Assembly: GCA_000341795.1 (NCBI GenBank)
Contig: AODO01000012.1
Span: 226,375-290,374, forward strand
Reading direction: 5' to 3'
Length of the DNA stretch: 64,000 bases
Source: Rhodococcus triatomae BKS 15-14
Lineage (GTDB): Bacteria; Actinomycetota; Actinomycetes; Mycobacteriales; Mycobacteriaceae
Position numbers and translations under genes: made by a program. Under the pieces are notes generated by a model. That model saw nothing but the letters and a program-made list of their open reading frames with translations. It was not told where the DNA came from and made no database searches. Of the stretch, positions 9,367 to 17,234 are shown one piece after another. How positions within the stretch are numbered: position 1 is the first letter of the stretch; every line of letters begins with the position of its first letter.

Positions 9367-10290
9367 GTGCCACTCCTGCCGGTCGAACGGACGATGTGGG
9401 TGCGTCGACAATCCAGGCGCGTCCGGCTTTTCGGTGCCCTGGCCGCGGTGACCCTCGCCGTGTCGGCGTGCGTGCACAACAGTGAGGGTCTCGTTCCGCC
9501 CGACACCGTTCACGTCACGCGGGTCGACGAGATCGCGGCACAGGTACCCCCGACGGTCGCGGCGTCCGGACGGTTGCGGGTCGGCGTCAACGTGCCCTAC
9601 GCGCCCAACGAGTTCAAGGACGAGAACGGCAACATCGTCGGCTTCGACGTCGACCTCATGGAGGCCGTGACGTCGGTACTCGGGCTTCGTGCCGAGTTCG
9701 TCCAGGCCGATTTCGACAAGATCATTCCCGCGGTCCAGGCCGGGACGTTCGACCTCGGGATGTCCTCGTTCACCGACACGGTCGAGCGGCAGAAGTCGGT
9801 GGACTTCGTCGACTACTACATGGCCGGCGTGCAGTGGGCGCAGCAGACGGGCGAGGCCGTGGATCCCGGCGACGCGTGCGGCCTGCGGGTGGGGGTGCAG
9901 ACCACCACGTACGAGGACATCGACGAGGTGCCCGCCAAGAGCGACGCCTGTGTGGCGGCGGGCAAGCCGGCGATCGAGAAGATCAAGTACGACAGCCAGG
10001 ACGACGTGTCGAATGCGTTGATCCTCGGCCGGATCGACGCGATGTCCGCGGATTCGCCGGTCACCGCGTATGCGATCAAACGCAGCGACGGCAGGCTCGA
10101 GGAGGCCGGCGAACAGTTCGACTCCGCGCCGTACGGCTGGGCGGTGACGAAGGGGTCGCCGCTCGCGCCGGTCCTCCAGCAGGCGCTGCAACACCTGATC
10201 GACACCGGCGACTACCAGCAGATCGCCGACAACTGGGGAGTCGGGTCGGGAACCGTCACGACCGCGCAGATCAACGGCGCCACGAGCTGA
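9367..10290 (+). CDS. Glutamate-type amino acid ABC transporter substrate-binding lipoprotein
   Basis: Extracytoplasmic solute-binding protein (family 3) anchored as a lipoprotein, 307 residues. A basic N-region and hydrophobic stretch lead to the lipobox VSAC, followed by the mature domain starting ASGRLRVGVN. The segment PYAPNEFKDENGNIVGFDVDL is typical of GluB/polar amino acid binders. The start is either GTG 9367, which fits a leaderless promoter, or ATG 9394, which gives a more compact signal peptide. It is the first gene of a three-gene importer operon with 10316 and 11273. Glutamate as ligand is inferred from family resemblance. Confidence 0.87.
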   Translation: MPLLPVERTMWVRRQSRRVRLFGALAAVTLAVSACVHNSEGLVPPDTVHVTRVDEIAAQVPPTVAASGRLRVGVNVPYAPNEFKDENGNIVGFDVDLMEAVTSVLGLRAEFVQADFDKIIPAVQAGTFDLGMSSFTDTVERQKSVDFVDYYMAGVQWAQQTGEAVDPGDACGLRVGVQTTTYEDIDEVPAKSDACVAAGKPAIEKIKYDSQDDVSNALILGRIDAMSADSPVTAYAIKRSDGRLEEAGEQFDSAPYGWAVTKGSPLAPVLQQALQHLIDTGDYQQIADNWGVGSGTVTTAQINGATS

Positions 10291-10315
10291 GTCGTCCGAC
10301 AGAAGGGTGGTGACC

Positions 10316-11269
10316 ATGTCCCAGGATCCGGCGTCCGCCGCCGCACCCGCGGACGAACCCGCACCGATCCGGGCGGTGCCCCTGCGTCATCCGGGCCGCT
10401 GGATCTCCGCGGTCGTCGTGATCGTGTTGGTGGCACTGTTCGTGTACGGCGCCGCCACCAACGAGGCGTTCGGTTGGGACGTGTACGCGCAGTACCTGTT
10501 CGACGCGCGGATCACCGAAGGCGCGCTGAAGACGATCGTGCTCACGATCCTCGCGATGATCATCGCGGTGCTGCTGGGTGTGATTCTCGCGGTGATGAGG
10601 CTGTCCCCGAATCCGGTGTTGCGTACCGCCGCATGGATGTATCTGTGGATCTTCCGCGGCACCCCGGTGTACGTGCAGCTGGTGTTCTGGGGCCTGTTCC
10701 CGTCGATCTACAAGACCGTCTATCTCGGTGTTCCCTTCGGCCCGCACGTCGCGGAGTTCACGCTGCAGGACCTGCAGGCGGCGTTCCTGTTCGCGGTGAT
10801 CGGCCTCGGCCTCAACGAGGCCGCGTACATGGCCGAGATCGTCCGCGCCGGTGTCGGTTCGGTGAACGAAGGGCAGATCGAGGCGTCGACGGCGCTCGGT
10901 ATGTCGTGGTCGCAGACCATGCGTCGCACGGTGCTGCCACAGGCGATGCGGGTGATCATCCCGCCCACCGGCAACGAGCTCATCAGTATGCTCAAGACGA
11001 CGTCGCTCGTTCTGGCCGTGCCGTACACAGGCGAGCTGTACGGACGAGCCCGGGACATCTCGGGCGCGAACTTCCAGCCGATCCCGCTGTTGCTCGTCGC
11101 CGCCACCTGGTATCTCGCGATCACCAGCATCCTGATGATCGGTCAGTACTACCTCGAGCGGCACTACTCGAAGGGTTTGTCGCGGGTGCTGACGGCTCGA
11201 CAGTTGCAGGCGCTCGCCGACGCGCAGAACGCGCCGTCGACGGGTCCTGCCGGCGGACAGGGAGGATGA
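10316..11269 (+). CDS. Amino acid ABC transporter permease
   Basis: Single HisM/GluC-type permease, 317 residues, forming the channel probably as a homodimer because no second permease gene is present. Five or so hydrophobic helices are visible, plus the ATPase-contact EAA loop EASTALGMSWSQTMRRTVLPQ. ATG 10316 is preferred over GTG 10307 because AGAAGG lies 9 nt upstream of it. The N-terminal ~35 residues are Ala/Pro-rich and hydrophilic. The stop is 3 bp before the ATPase start. Confidence 0.9.
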   Translation: MSQDPASAAAPADEPAPIRAVPLRHPGRWISAVVVIVLVALFVYGAATNEAFGWDVYAQYLFDARITEGALKTIVLTILAMIIAVLLGVILAVMRLSPNPVLRTAAWMYLWIFRGTPVYVQLVFWGLFPSIYKTVYLGVPFGPHVAEFTLQDLQAAFLFAVIGLGLNEAAYMAEIVRAGVGSVNEGQIEASTALGMSWSQTMRRTVLPQAMRVIIPPTGNELISMLKTTSLVLAVPYTGELYGRARDISGANFQPIPLLLVAATWYLAITSILMIGQYYLERHYSKGLSRVLTARQLQALADAQNAPSTGPAGGQGG

Positions 11270-11272
11270 CCG

Positions 11273-12049
11273 ATGACTGCTGCGTCGACGACACCGATGG
11301 TCAGGGCCGATCGGGTCTGCAAGAGCTTCGGTGCCCTGAAGGTGTTGCGTGGGGTGACACTGGAGATCGATCCGGGGCAGGTGCTCTGCCTCGTCGGGCC
11401 GTCCGGGTCGGGCAAATCGACGTTCCTCCGGTGCATCAACCATCTGGAGCAGGTCAGTGCGGGCAGGTTGTACGTCGACGGCGACCTCGTCGGCTACCAG
11501 GAGAAGAACGGCAAGCTGTACGAACTTCATCCACGCGCCGCCGCGAAGCAGCGCCGCGACATCGGGATGGTGTTCCAGCACTTCAACCTGTTCCCGCACC
11601 GAACCGCGCTGGAGAACGTGATCGAGGCGCCCGTGCGGGTGAAGAAGGTGTCGCGCGACGAGGCCACGTCCAGGGCCCGCGATCTGCTCGACCAAGTGGG
11701 GCTGTCCGCGAAGGCCGACGCCTATCCGGCGCAGCTCTCCGGTGGGCAACAGCAGCGGGTCGCGATCGCGCGGGCACTGGCGATGGAACCGAAGCTGATG
11801 CTGTTCGACGAGCCCACCTCGGCCCTCGACCCGGAGCTCGTCGGCGAGGTGCTCGGCGTGATGAAGAACCTGGCGCGCGAGGGCATGACGATGGTCGTGG
11901 TCACTCACGAGATGGGTTTCGCGCGTGAGGTCGCCGACGTACTGGCCTTCATGGACGGGGGCGTGGTCGTCGAGTCCGGCGAGCCCCGCGCCCTGCTCGC
12001 GAATCCGCAACACGACCGCACCAAGTCCTTCCTCTCCAGGCTCCTGTGA
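11273..12049 (+). CDS. Amino acid ABC transporter ATP-binding protein (GlnQ/GluA type)
   Basis: ATPase of the importer, 258 residues. Walker [10 protein letters not shown] is at residues 42-50, the Q-loop region reads [13 protein letters not shown], the signature [15 protein letters not shown] is intact, and Walker B is [13 protein letters not shown], all canonical for polar amino acid transporters. GGAGGA is positioned 6-7 nt before the ATG, overlapping the end of the permease gene. A small insertion (about residues 65-80) between Walker A and the Q-loop is normal for this subfamily. The operon ends here, followed at once by a large hairpin. Confidence 0.93.
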   Translation: MTAASTTPMVRADRVCKSFGALKVLRGVTLEIDPGQVLCLVGPSGSGKSTFLRCINHLEQVSAGRLYVDGDLVGYQEKNGKLYELHPRAAAKQRRDIGMVFQHFNLFPHRTALENVIEAPVRVKKVSRDEATSRARDLLDQVGLSAKADAYPAQLSGGQQQRVAIARALAMEPKLMLFDEPTSALDPELVGEVLGVMKNLAREGMTMVVVTHEMGFAREVADVLAFMDGGVVVESGEPRALLANPQHDRTKSFLSRLL

Positions 12050-12050
12050 C

Positions 12051-12105
12051 GGCATGAACGGTTCCGTTCAGTCGATCAGATCGAGTGAACGGAACCGTTC
12101 ATGCC
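12051..12105. repeat. Nested palindromes: 20-bp inverted repeat made of two 16-bp palindromes
   Basis: Arms 12051-12070 and 12086-12105 are perfect reverse complements. Each arm carries its own 16-bp palindrome: TGAACGGTTCCGTTCA at 12055-12070 and TGAACGGAACCGTTCA at 12086-12101, with centres 31 bp apart. The 15-nt spacer contains another perfect pair, TCGATC and GATCGA around one A. It begins one base after the importer operon's stop codon. As RNA it is a very strong terminator-like stem without a U-run; as DNA it looks like a pair of operators three helical turns apart. Confidence 0.85.
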
Positions 12106-12124
12106 ATCTGCACCAGTAGCGGAC

Positions 12125-12154
12125 TGCTATCTTGGTGATATCACTTCGATAGCA
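12125..12154. promoter_or_regulatory. 30-bp palindromic operator before the SPFH gene
   Basis: TGCTATC (12125-12131) and GATAGCA (12148-12154) are symmetric around a central perfect palindrome GTGATATCAC (12135-12144). In all, 24 of 30 bases are symmetric. It sits 11 bp upstream of the SPFH start and probably overlaps its promoter. The ribbon-helix-helix protein encoded at 13047 is the obvious candidate binder (inference). Confidence 0.6.
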
Positions 12155-12165
12155 AAGGTGGAGAA

Positions 12166-13041
12166 ATGGAGCGCAGGGCGTTTCGATTGGACGGGTTCGT
12201 GGTCCTGCTGGTTCTGGTCGTCGCGGCACTGCTCGCGGCCGGTGCGGTGGTGGCCGGGTTCCTCGTGGCCGCAAGCCTTCCGCTGCAGATCGTCTGGTGG
12301 GTGGTCGCGGGCCTGATCCTGCTGGCGGTGCTGGTACTCGCCACCGGATTCACCGTCATCAATCCGAACGAGTCCCGGGTGATCCAGTTCTTCGGGCGGT
12401 ACGTCGGCACCGTGGCGGACGACGGGTTCAAGTGGGTGGTGCCGTTGACGTTCAAGCGGCGTGTCACGTTGCGGGTGCGCAACTTCGAGACCTCGAAGCT
12501 CAAGGTCAACGACGCGGACGGCAACCCGGTCGAGATCGCAGCGGTCGTCGTCTACAAGGTCGTCGACAGCGGAAAGGCGACGTTCGCGGTCGACGACTAC
12601 GAAGAGTACGTCGCGATCCAGTCCGAGGCCGCCGTGCGTCATCTGGCGACGACCCACCCGTACGACTCGGACGCGGGCGCGGGGACCAGCCTCCGGGACG
12701 GCGCGGAGGTGGCTGCCGAACTCACCGCCGAGTTGCGCGACCGTACCGATCTCGCCGGCATCGAGGTCGTCGAAGCCCGCATCACGCATCTCGCCTACGC
12801 GCCGGAGATCGCCCAGGCGATGCTGGTCCGGCAGCAGGCGGCGCAGATCGTGGCTGCCCGAACCCGGATCGTGGAGGGCGCGGTGGGCATGGTGGAGGGC
12901 GCACTGGACCAGCTTTCGGCTCGCGGTGTCGTCGACCTCGACGAGGAGCGGCGCGCGACGATGGTCTCGAACCTGCTGGTCGTCCTGTGCGGGGACAAGG
13001 CGACGCAACCTGTCGTCAACGTCGGATCGCTCTACGCCTGA
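12166..13041 (+). CDS. SPFH (band 7/prohibitin-like) domain membrane protein
   Basis: Membrane-scaffold protein of the stomatin/prohibitin/flotillin superfamily, 291 residues. Two hydrophobic segments (about residues 10-35 and 40-60) precede the SPFH domain, which starts near [21 protein letters not shown] and contains a long [26 protein letters not shown] helix typical of family oligomers. Family members form large rings that organise membranes and regulate proteases; a specific role here is unknown. AGGTGGAG lies just upstream of the ATG. It is followed 5 bp later by a small ribbon-helix-helix gene, a pairing that suggests self-regulation. Confidence 0.88.
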   Translation: MERRAFRLDGFVVLLVLVVAALLAAGAVVAGFLVAASLPLQIVWWVVAGLILLAVLVLATGFTVINPNESRVIQFFGRYVGTVADDGFKWVVPLTFKRRVTLRVRNFETSKLKVNDADGNPVEIAAVVVYKVVDSGKATFAVDDYEEYVAIQSEAAVRHLATTHPYDSDAGAGTSLRDGAEVAAELTAELRDRTDLAGIEVVEARITHLAYAPEIAQAMLVRQQAAQIVAARTRIVEGAVGMVEGALDQLSARGVVDLDEERRATMVSNLLVVLCGDKATQPVVNVGSLYA

Positions 13042-13046
13042 CCGCG

Positions 13047-13205
13047 ATGGCCGAGCGCAAGAAGGTGCTGCTGCGCCTCGACCCGGCCGTCCACGCCGCG
13101 ATTGCGAAGTGGGCGGCCGACGACCTGCGCAGCATCAACGCGCAGCTCGAGTTCGCGCTGCGTCTCGCGCTGGAGCAGGCGGGCCGGTCACCGAAATCGG
13201 ACTGA
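13047..13205 (+). CDS. Ribbon-helix-helix (Arc-like) DNA-binding protein
   Basis: 52-residue basic protein. The N-terminal KKVLLRLDPAVHAAIAKWA reads as the beta strand and first helix of an Arc/CopG-type fold, and SINAQLEFALRLALEQAG as the second helix that dimerises. It lies 5 bp after the SPFH gene and is probably cotranscribed. Such proteins bind short palindromes as dimers or tetramers; the palindrome at 12125-12154 in front of the operon is the natural candidate target. An antitoxin-like role is possible, but no toxin gene is adjacent. Confidence 0.75.
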   Translation: MAERKKVLLRLDPAVHAAIAKWAADDLRSINAQLEFALRLALEQAGRSPKSD

Positions 13206-13253
13206 CCGGGCCGCCCGCCGGGGCGAGCGCCCCGAGCCGGGATCGGCGACGTC

Positions 13254-14120
13254 TCACCGGCCCGAGGCGCGGGCCAGCGTCAGCATCCGCTCCTCGATCG
13301 TCGCTCGCACCTCCTCCAGCTCGGCGTCGATCCCCGCTGCGGTCAGGGCGGCGCTCAGGTCACGTTCGTCCGTGTCGGGAACCCGGATCGCGCGACCCGA
13401 CAGGATCACCGGGATGCCGGCGTCGTTCAGCGCGGCGAAGGCCCGGCCCCAGTCCGCGCAGTGCACGGCGACGGTGTGGGTGTCCCCGACGATCGCGTCC
13501 TCGTCACCCGACGCCACCAGTCGTCCCTCGGCCATCAGCAGCAGGCGGTCGCACTGCTGGGCCTCCTCCATGTAGTGCGTGGTGACGAGTACCCCCGCGC
13601 CGCGGTCGGCCTGTTCCCGGATGGTGTCCCACAGGCGTGCCCGTGACAGGGCGTCCACCCCCGAGGTCGGCTCGTCGAGGATCAGCGCCTCCGGAGTGTG
13701 CGCAAGAGCCACCACGAACGCGACCTGACGTTGCGAGCCGAGTGGGAGGTCGCCGACGAGGGTGTTCGCGTGTGCGGCGAGACCTGCCGGGAGGGTGGGA
13801 CGGGGCACCCCATAGGATTCGGCGCTGAACTGCAGGTTTTCCGCGACTGTCATGTCCCGGTACAGGCCGAGGTTCTGTGGGACGTACCCGAGGCGGGCGC
13901 GCCGTTGGAGGTCCGGGGGTCCGTCGAACAAGGTGACCTCGCCCGCCGAGGGTGCGAGGAGTCCGAGCACCATGCGGATCAACGTGGTCTTGCCTGCCCC
14001 GTTGGCGCCGAGGAGGCCGACGACCTCGCCCGCGCTCACCTCGATGTCGACCGAGTCCACCGCCGTGAACGATCCGAAACGGCGCGTCGCGGAACGCGCG
14101 CTCAGGATCCGCTCGCTCAT
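13254..14120 (-). CDS. ABC-2 type exporter ATP-binding protein (second ATPase)
   Basis: ATPase of a drug/lipid-type exporter, 288 residues. Walker A GANGAGKTT is at residues 38-46 and Walker B reads ALILDEPTSGVD. The signature is divergent (LPLGSQRQV instead of LSGGQ), as seen in one half of YbhF-like tandem ATPases. The ATG at 14120 overlaps the stop of the preceding ATPase as ATGA. The C-terminal ~70 residues carry the DrrA-type extension that modulates the ATPase. It is the last gene of the three-gene operon read from 16017 downwards. Confidence 0.85.
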   Translation of the reverse strand: MSERILSARSATRRFGSFTAVDSVDIEVSAGEVVGLLGANGAGKTTLIRMVLGLLAPSAGEVTLFDGPPDLQRRARLGYVPQNLGLYRDMTVAENLQFSAESYGVPRPTLPAGLAAHANTLVGDLPLGSQRQVAFVVALAHTPEALILDEPTSGVDALSRARLWDTIREQADRGAGVLVTTHYMEEAQQCDRLLLMAEGRLVASGDEDAIVGDTHTVAVHCADWGRAFAALNDAGIPVILSGRAIRVPDTDERDLSAALTAAGIDAELEEVRATIEERMLTLARASGR

Positions 14121-14959
14121 GACGCGGTCCGCATGCTGCGGGACAGTGACGCCGCGATGACGATGTCCTCCAGGTCGGGTTCGACACGGGGTGCATCGGT
14201 GTCCACCGACCCCGACGGCCAGTACTCGTGGCGTTCCCGTCCACGCCGCCACGACCAGTCGCGGCGCACCGGATCCGGGCTGCGGGTCACGGTGCCCGTG
14301 AACCCCGAGCGCACGTCGTCGTACGAGCCCTGGACCAGAACCTGGCCGGAGTCCAGCACGACGAGATGGGCGGCGCGCTCGGCCTCGTCGAGGTACGTGG
14401 TGGACATGATCACCCCGGATCCCTGTGCAGCGGCCTCGGACACCATGCGCCACAGGTCGATTCGACTCACCGGGTCGACCCCGGTGCTCGGTTCGTCGAG
14501 GATCACCAGGGATGGGTGGTGGATCATCGCCATTGCGGCGCCGAGCTTGCGTCGCATGCCCCCGGACAGGGCGGACGCCTGTCGATCGGCGGCGCTGGTG
14601 AGTCCGCAGCGTTCGACGAGTTCGTCTCGCCGGGAACGTAATTCGCGGCCCCTGAGGCCGTAGGCCCCGCCGACGAAGTCGAGGTTCTGGCGCACGGTCA
14701 GAGCGGCCCAGCTCCCGGGTCCGGCCGGCAGGAAGCCCATGCGGTTCTTGTCGGGGGAGGTCACGGTGCCCGCGCCGGGGACGATCTCGCGCGCGAATGC
14801 ACGTAGCAGCGTTGTCTTTCCGGCGCCGTCGCCGCCGACCACCGCGACGACCGCGCCGGCCGGGACGGTGACGCTCACCCCGGCCAACGCCGCCCGCCTG
14901 CCGAACCGGACCGTGACGTCGCGCGCCTCGGCGATCGTGGCCGCCGCCGTCGTGGTCAC
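14117..14959 (-). CDS. ABC-2 type exporter ATP-binding protein (first ATPase)
   Basis: ATPase, 280 residues, with Walker A GGDGAGKTT, a canonical-type signature LSGGMRRKLG, and Walker B LVILDEPSTGVDP. The GTG start at 14959 overlaps the permease stop (GTGA), and its own stop overlaps the next ATPase start, so the three genes are translationally coupled. Two non-identical ATPases serving one permease gene resemble a split YbhF. That would imply a heterodimeric motor with one degenerate signature site. Substrate unknown. Confidence 0.85.
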   Translation of the reverse strand: MTTTAAATIAEARDVTVRFGRRAALAGVSVTVPAGAVVAVVGGDGAGKTTLLRAFAREIVPGAGTVTSPDKNRMGFLPAGPGSWAALTVRQNLDFVGGAYGLRGRELRSRRDELVERCGLTSAADRQASALSGGMRRKLGAAMAMIHHPSLVILDEPSTGVDPVSRIDLWRMVSEAAAQGSGVIMSTTYLDEAERAAHLVVLDSGQVLVQGSYDDVRSGFTGTVTRSPDPVRRDWSWRRGRERHEYWPSGSVDTDAPRVEPDLEDIVIAASLSRSMRTAS

Positions 14960-16017
14960 TGTGCCGCCACGTCGGGGTCGTCGGTACGGGCGCGCCGGGG
15001 TGTGACGTTCGGCGCGAGATCGCGGCGGAACCGCAGTGTGGCGCCCGTGAACACGACGACGGCCATCACGGTCAGGATCAGCAACGGCAGCCACAGCGTG
15101 GCAAGGGGTGCGCCGCGGAGCATGACGCCCTGCGAGATCATCGTGAAGTAGGTCAGAGGCAGCAGATAGCCGATCCAGCGAACCCCGGCGGCCATCGCGT
15201 CCAGTGGAAAGATCATGCCCGACAGCAGGATCTGTGGCATGAGGAACAGGAACGCCAGCTGGATCGCCTGACCGGTGGTCTGTGACACCGTCGAGATCAG
15301 CACACCGAGTCCGAGGACGACGAACAGGAAGATCGCCGCACCGAGGGCGAACACGAGAACGTTGCCGTTGAAGGGAACGCCGAAGAGCACCATGCCGAGT
15401 CCGGTCACGACAATCATGTCGAGGGCGGCGAGCAGGAAGTACGGCACGATCTTGCCGAGGATCACCTGGCTCGGCCGAATCGGCATGACCGCCAACTGCT
15501 CCAAGGTCCCGGCCTCCCGCTCCCGGACCAGTCCGATACTCGTGATGATCGTGCCGATGAACGTGAGGATCAGGCCGATGATCGCGGGCACCATCACCCA
15601 GGACGTCTTCAGGTCGGGGTTGTAGAGGACCTCGGTCTGTACGGAGTCCCCGACCTTGTTGAGTACGGACACGGTCGACTGCGCCGCGAACAGGTTCGAC
15701 CCGTCGACGAGGGCGACGGCGGGGGATCCGGGGTTCGCGGTGAGGATCGCGACGTCGACCTTGTTGTCCCGCAACAGGTTCTCGGCCTCGGTCCGGTCGT
15801 ACCCGGGTTCGGTGACCGTGACGTCGAAGTACGCCGGCAGTGACTGCTCGACCTGCGTCGCCGTCGGGCCCGTCACCGCGGCCTTCACCGACGAGACGTA
15901 GAAGTTCGCCGCGTAGCCGAAGACCACCAGCAGCAGGAGTGGCAGCACGATCAGCATGGCCAGGGTGCGCCGGTCCCGCGCCAACTCGCGGAACTCCTTG
16001 ACGATCATCGCCCGCAT
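14956..16017 (-). CDS. ABC-2 type exporter permease
   Basis: Exporter membrane subunit, 353 residues, YhhJ/YbhR-like. One N-terminal helix (about residues 18-40), a large extracytoplasmic domain (about 40-170) and then five hydrophobic helices are visible, with the typical loop VREREAGTLEQLAVMPIRP. A single permease gene implies a homodimeric channel. The ATG at 16017 is chosen because TACGCT lies 6 nt upstream, matching a leaderless promoter; the frame is open for 58 further codons, but those look like antisense coding of the flanking region. Confidence 0.88.
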   Translation of the reverse strand: MRAMIVKEFRELARDRRTLAMLIVLPLLLLVVFGYAANFYVSSVKAAVTGPTATQVEQSLPAYFDVTVTEPGYDRTEAENLLRDNKVDVAILTANPGSPAVALVDGSNLFAAQSTVSVLNKVGDSVQTEVLYNPDLKTSWVMVPAIIGLILTFIGTIITSIGLVREREAGTLEQLAVMPIRPSQVILGKIVPYFLLAALDMIVVTGLGMVLFGVPFNGNVLVFALGAAIFLFVVLGLGVLISTVSQTTGQAIQLAFLFLMPQILLSGMIFPLDAMAAGVRWIGYLLPLTYFTMISQGVMLRGAPLATLWLPLLILTVMAVVVFTGATLRFRRDLAPNVTPRRARTDDPDVAAQ

Positions 16018-16023
16018 GGACGA

Positions 16024-16029
16024 AGCGTA
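16024..16029 (-). promoter_or_regulatory. -10 hexamer of leaderless exporter promoter
   Basis: TACGCT on the minus strand ends 6 nt before the permease ATG at 16017. Confidence 0.5.
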
Positions 16030-16115
16030 GGAGTGATCGACACGGCGGTCAACGACCGGTGAAGTCTCTCCGCGTCGCGTGGGAGGGGCTCGGCGGCCGG
16101 GACATCCGGCGGCCG

Positions 16116-17045
16116 TCAGTCCGGTTTGCGGCAGACGAAGATCGCGGTACCCGGGAACAGTTGGCCGCGCAACGGACTCCACTGTCCCCATTCACGGTCG
16201 AGCCACTCCGGCCAGTCCGGTTCGACGATGTCGAGCAGTTCCAGTCCGGCGGCGACGATCTCACGGACCCGGTCGCCGATCGTGCGGTGGTGCTCGACGT
16301 AGGTCGGGGTGCCGGACTGGTCCACCTCGACGTACGGGGTGCGGTCGAAGTACGGGATCGTGGCCGTCAGGCCGGCAGGCCCGGGGTCGTCGGGGAAGAT
16401 CCACCGCATGGGGTGGTTCACCGCGAACACCCACCGCCCACCCGGACGCAGCACACGAGCGACCTCGCGCATGACGAGCGCGGAGTCGGCGACGAAGGGT
16501 ACGGCACCGAACGCCGAGCAGGCGATGTCGAAGCTCGCGTCGGCGAAGGGCAACGACTCGGCGCCCGCCTGGACGAGGGGGACCCGCGGGCCGCCGCGGG
16601 CCATCGCCGCGAGTCCCCGGTCGAGCATGCCCCGGGAGATGTCCAGTCCGACGGGCCGGGCACCCTCGCCTGCGAGCCACCGGGCACAGGGGGCGGACCC
16701 GCACCCGATCTCGAGTACGTCGCGGCCGGTCACCTCACCGAGCAGCCGCACGTCACCCTCGTGCAGGCCCTCCGGGCACCAGACGAACTCGCCGCCGTCG
16801 GAGTCGACCCCCAGGAACTGGCCGTGGGTGAGGTGGTAGTCGTCGGCGTCGGCGTCCCACCATGCGCGGCTCGCGCGTTCACTCGCTGTCGTGTCCACCC
16901 GGGCGCGGCTGAACCCGGTGGTGCCGAGTGTCGCGTTGGCGGCCGCGTGCCGTTCCCCGTCCGGGTCCGCGGCCGCGGTGGCCGGATGTGACGGGTCGGA
17001 GCCTTCGGCGTCGTCGGGCTCGGGGGTGTGGGGATGCTGCGTCAT
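16116..17045 (-). CDS. Class I SAM-dependent methyltransferase
   Basis: Rossmann-fold methyltransferase, 309 residues. The SAM-binding motif I is VLEIGCGSAP, followed by PVGLDISRGML (acidic residue that binds the ribose) and post-motif VLRPGGRWVF. The first ~60 residues are a low-complexity, acidic/Ala-rich extension. The ATG at 17045 is preferred; a GTG at 17057 in frame is the alternative. The substrate cannot be predicted; the fold is close to ubiquinone/UbiE-type small-molecule enzymes. It is transcribed divergently from rpsA. Confidence 0.82.
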   Translation of the reverse strand: MTQHPHTPEPDDAEGSDPSHPATAAADPDGERHAAANATLGTTGFSRARVDTTASERASRAWWDADADDYHLTHGQFLGVDSDGGEFVWCPEGLHEGDVRLLGEVTGRDVLEIGCGSAPCARWLAGEGARPVGLDISRGMLDRGLAAMARGGPRVPLVQAGAESLPFADASFDIACSAFGAVPFVADSALVMREVARVLRPGGRWVFAVNHPMRWIFPDDPGPAGLTATIPYFDRTPYVEVDQSGTPTYVEHHRTIGDRVREIVAAGLELLDIVEPDWPEWLDREWGQWSPLRGQLFPGTAIFVCRKPD

Positions 17046-17234
17046 GGCGATCAGCACCGTAGCGTCGTGGTGCGGGCGGGTGCCACCCGGGTTTGCCCAG
17101 CTCGGTTCGTCTCGCGTATCCTGTCAGTCGCGAGTGTCCACCGAACGGCCCCTCCGGGGGAGCGGCCGGTTGTCGCTCGTGAGTCCGACCGAACACAATC
17201 AACCGAATCCAATCCCTCCGGAGCAATTCACCTA

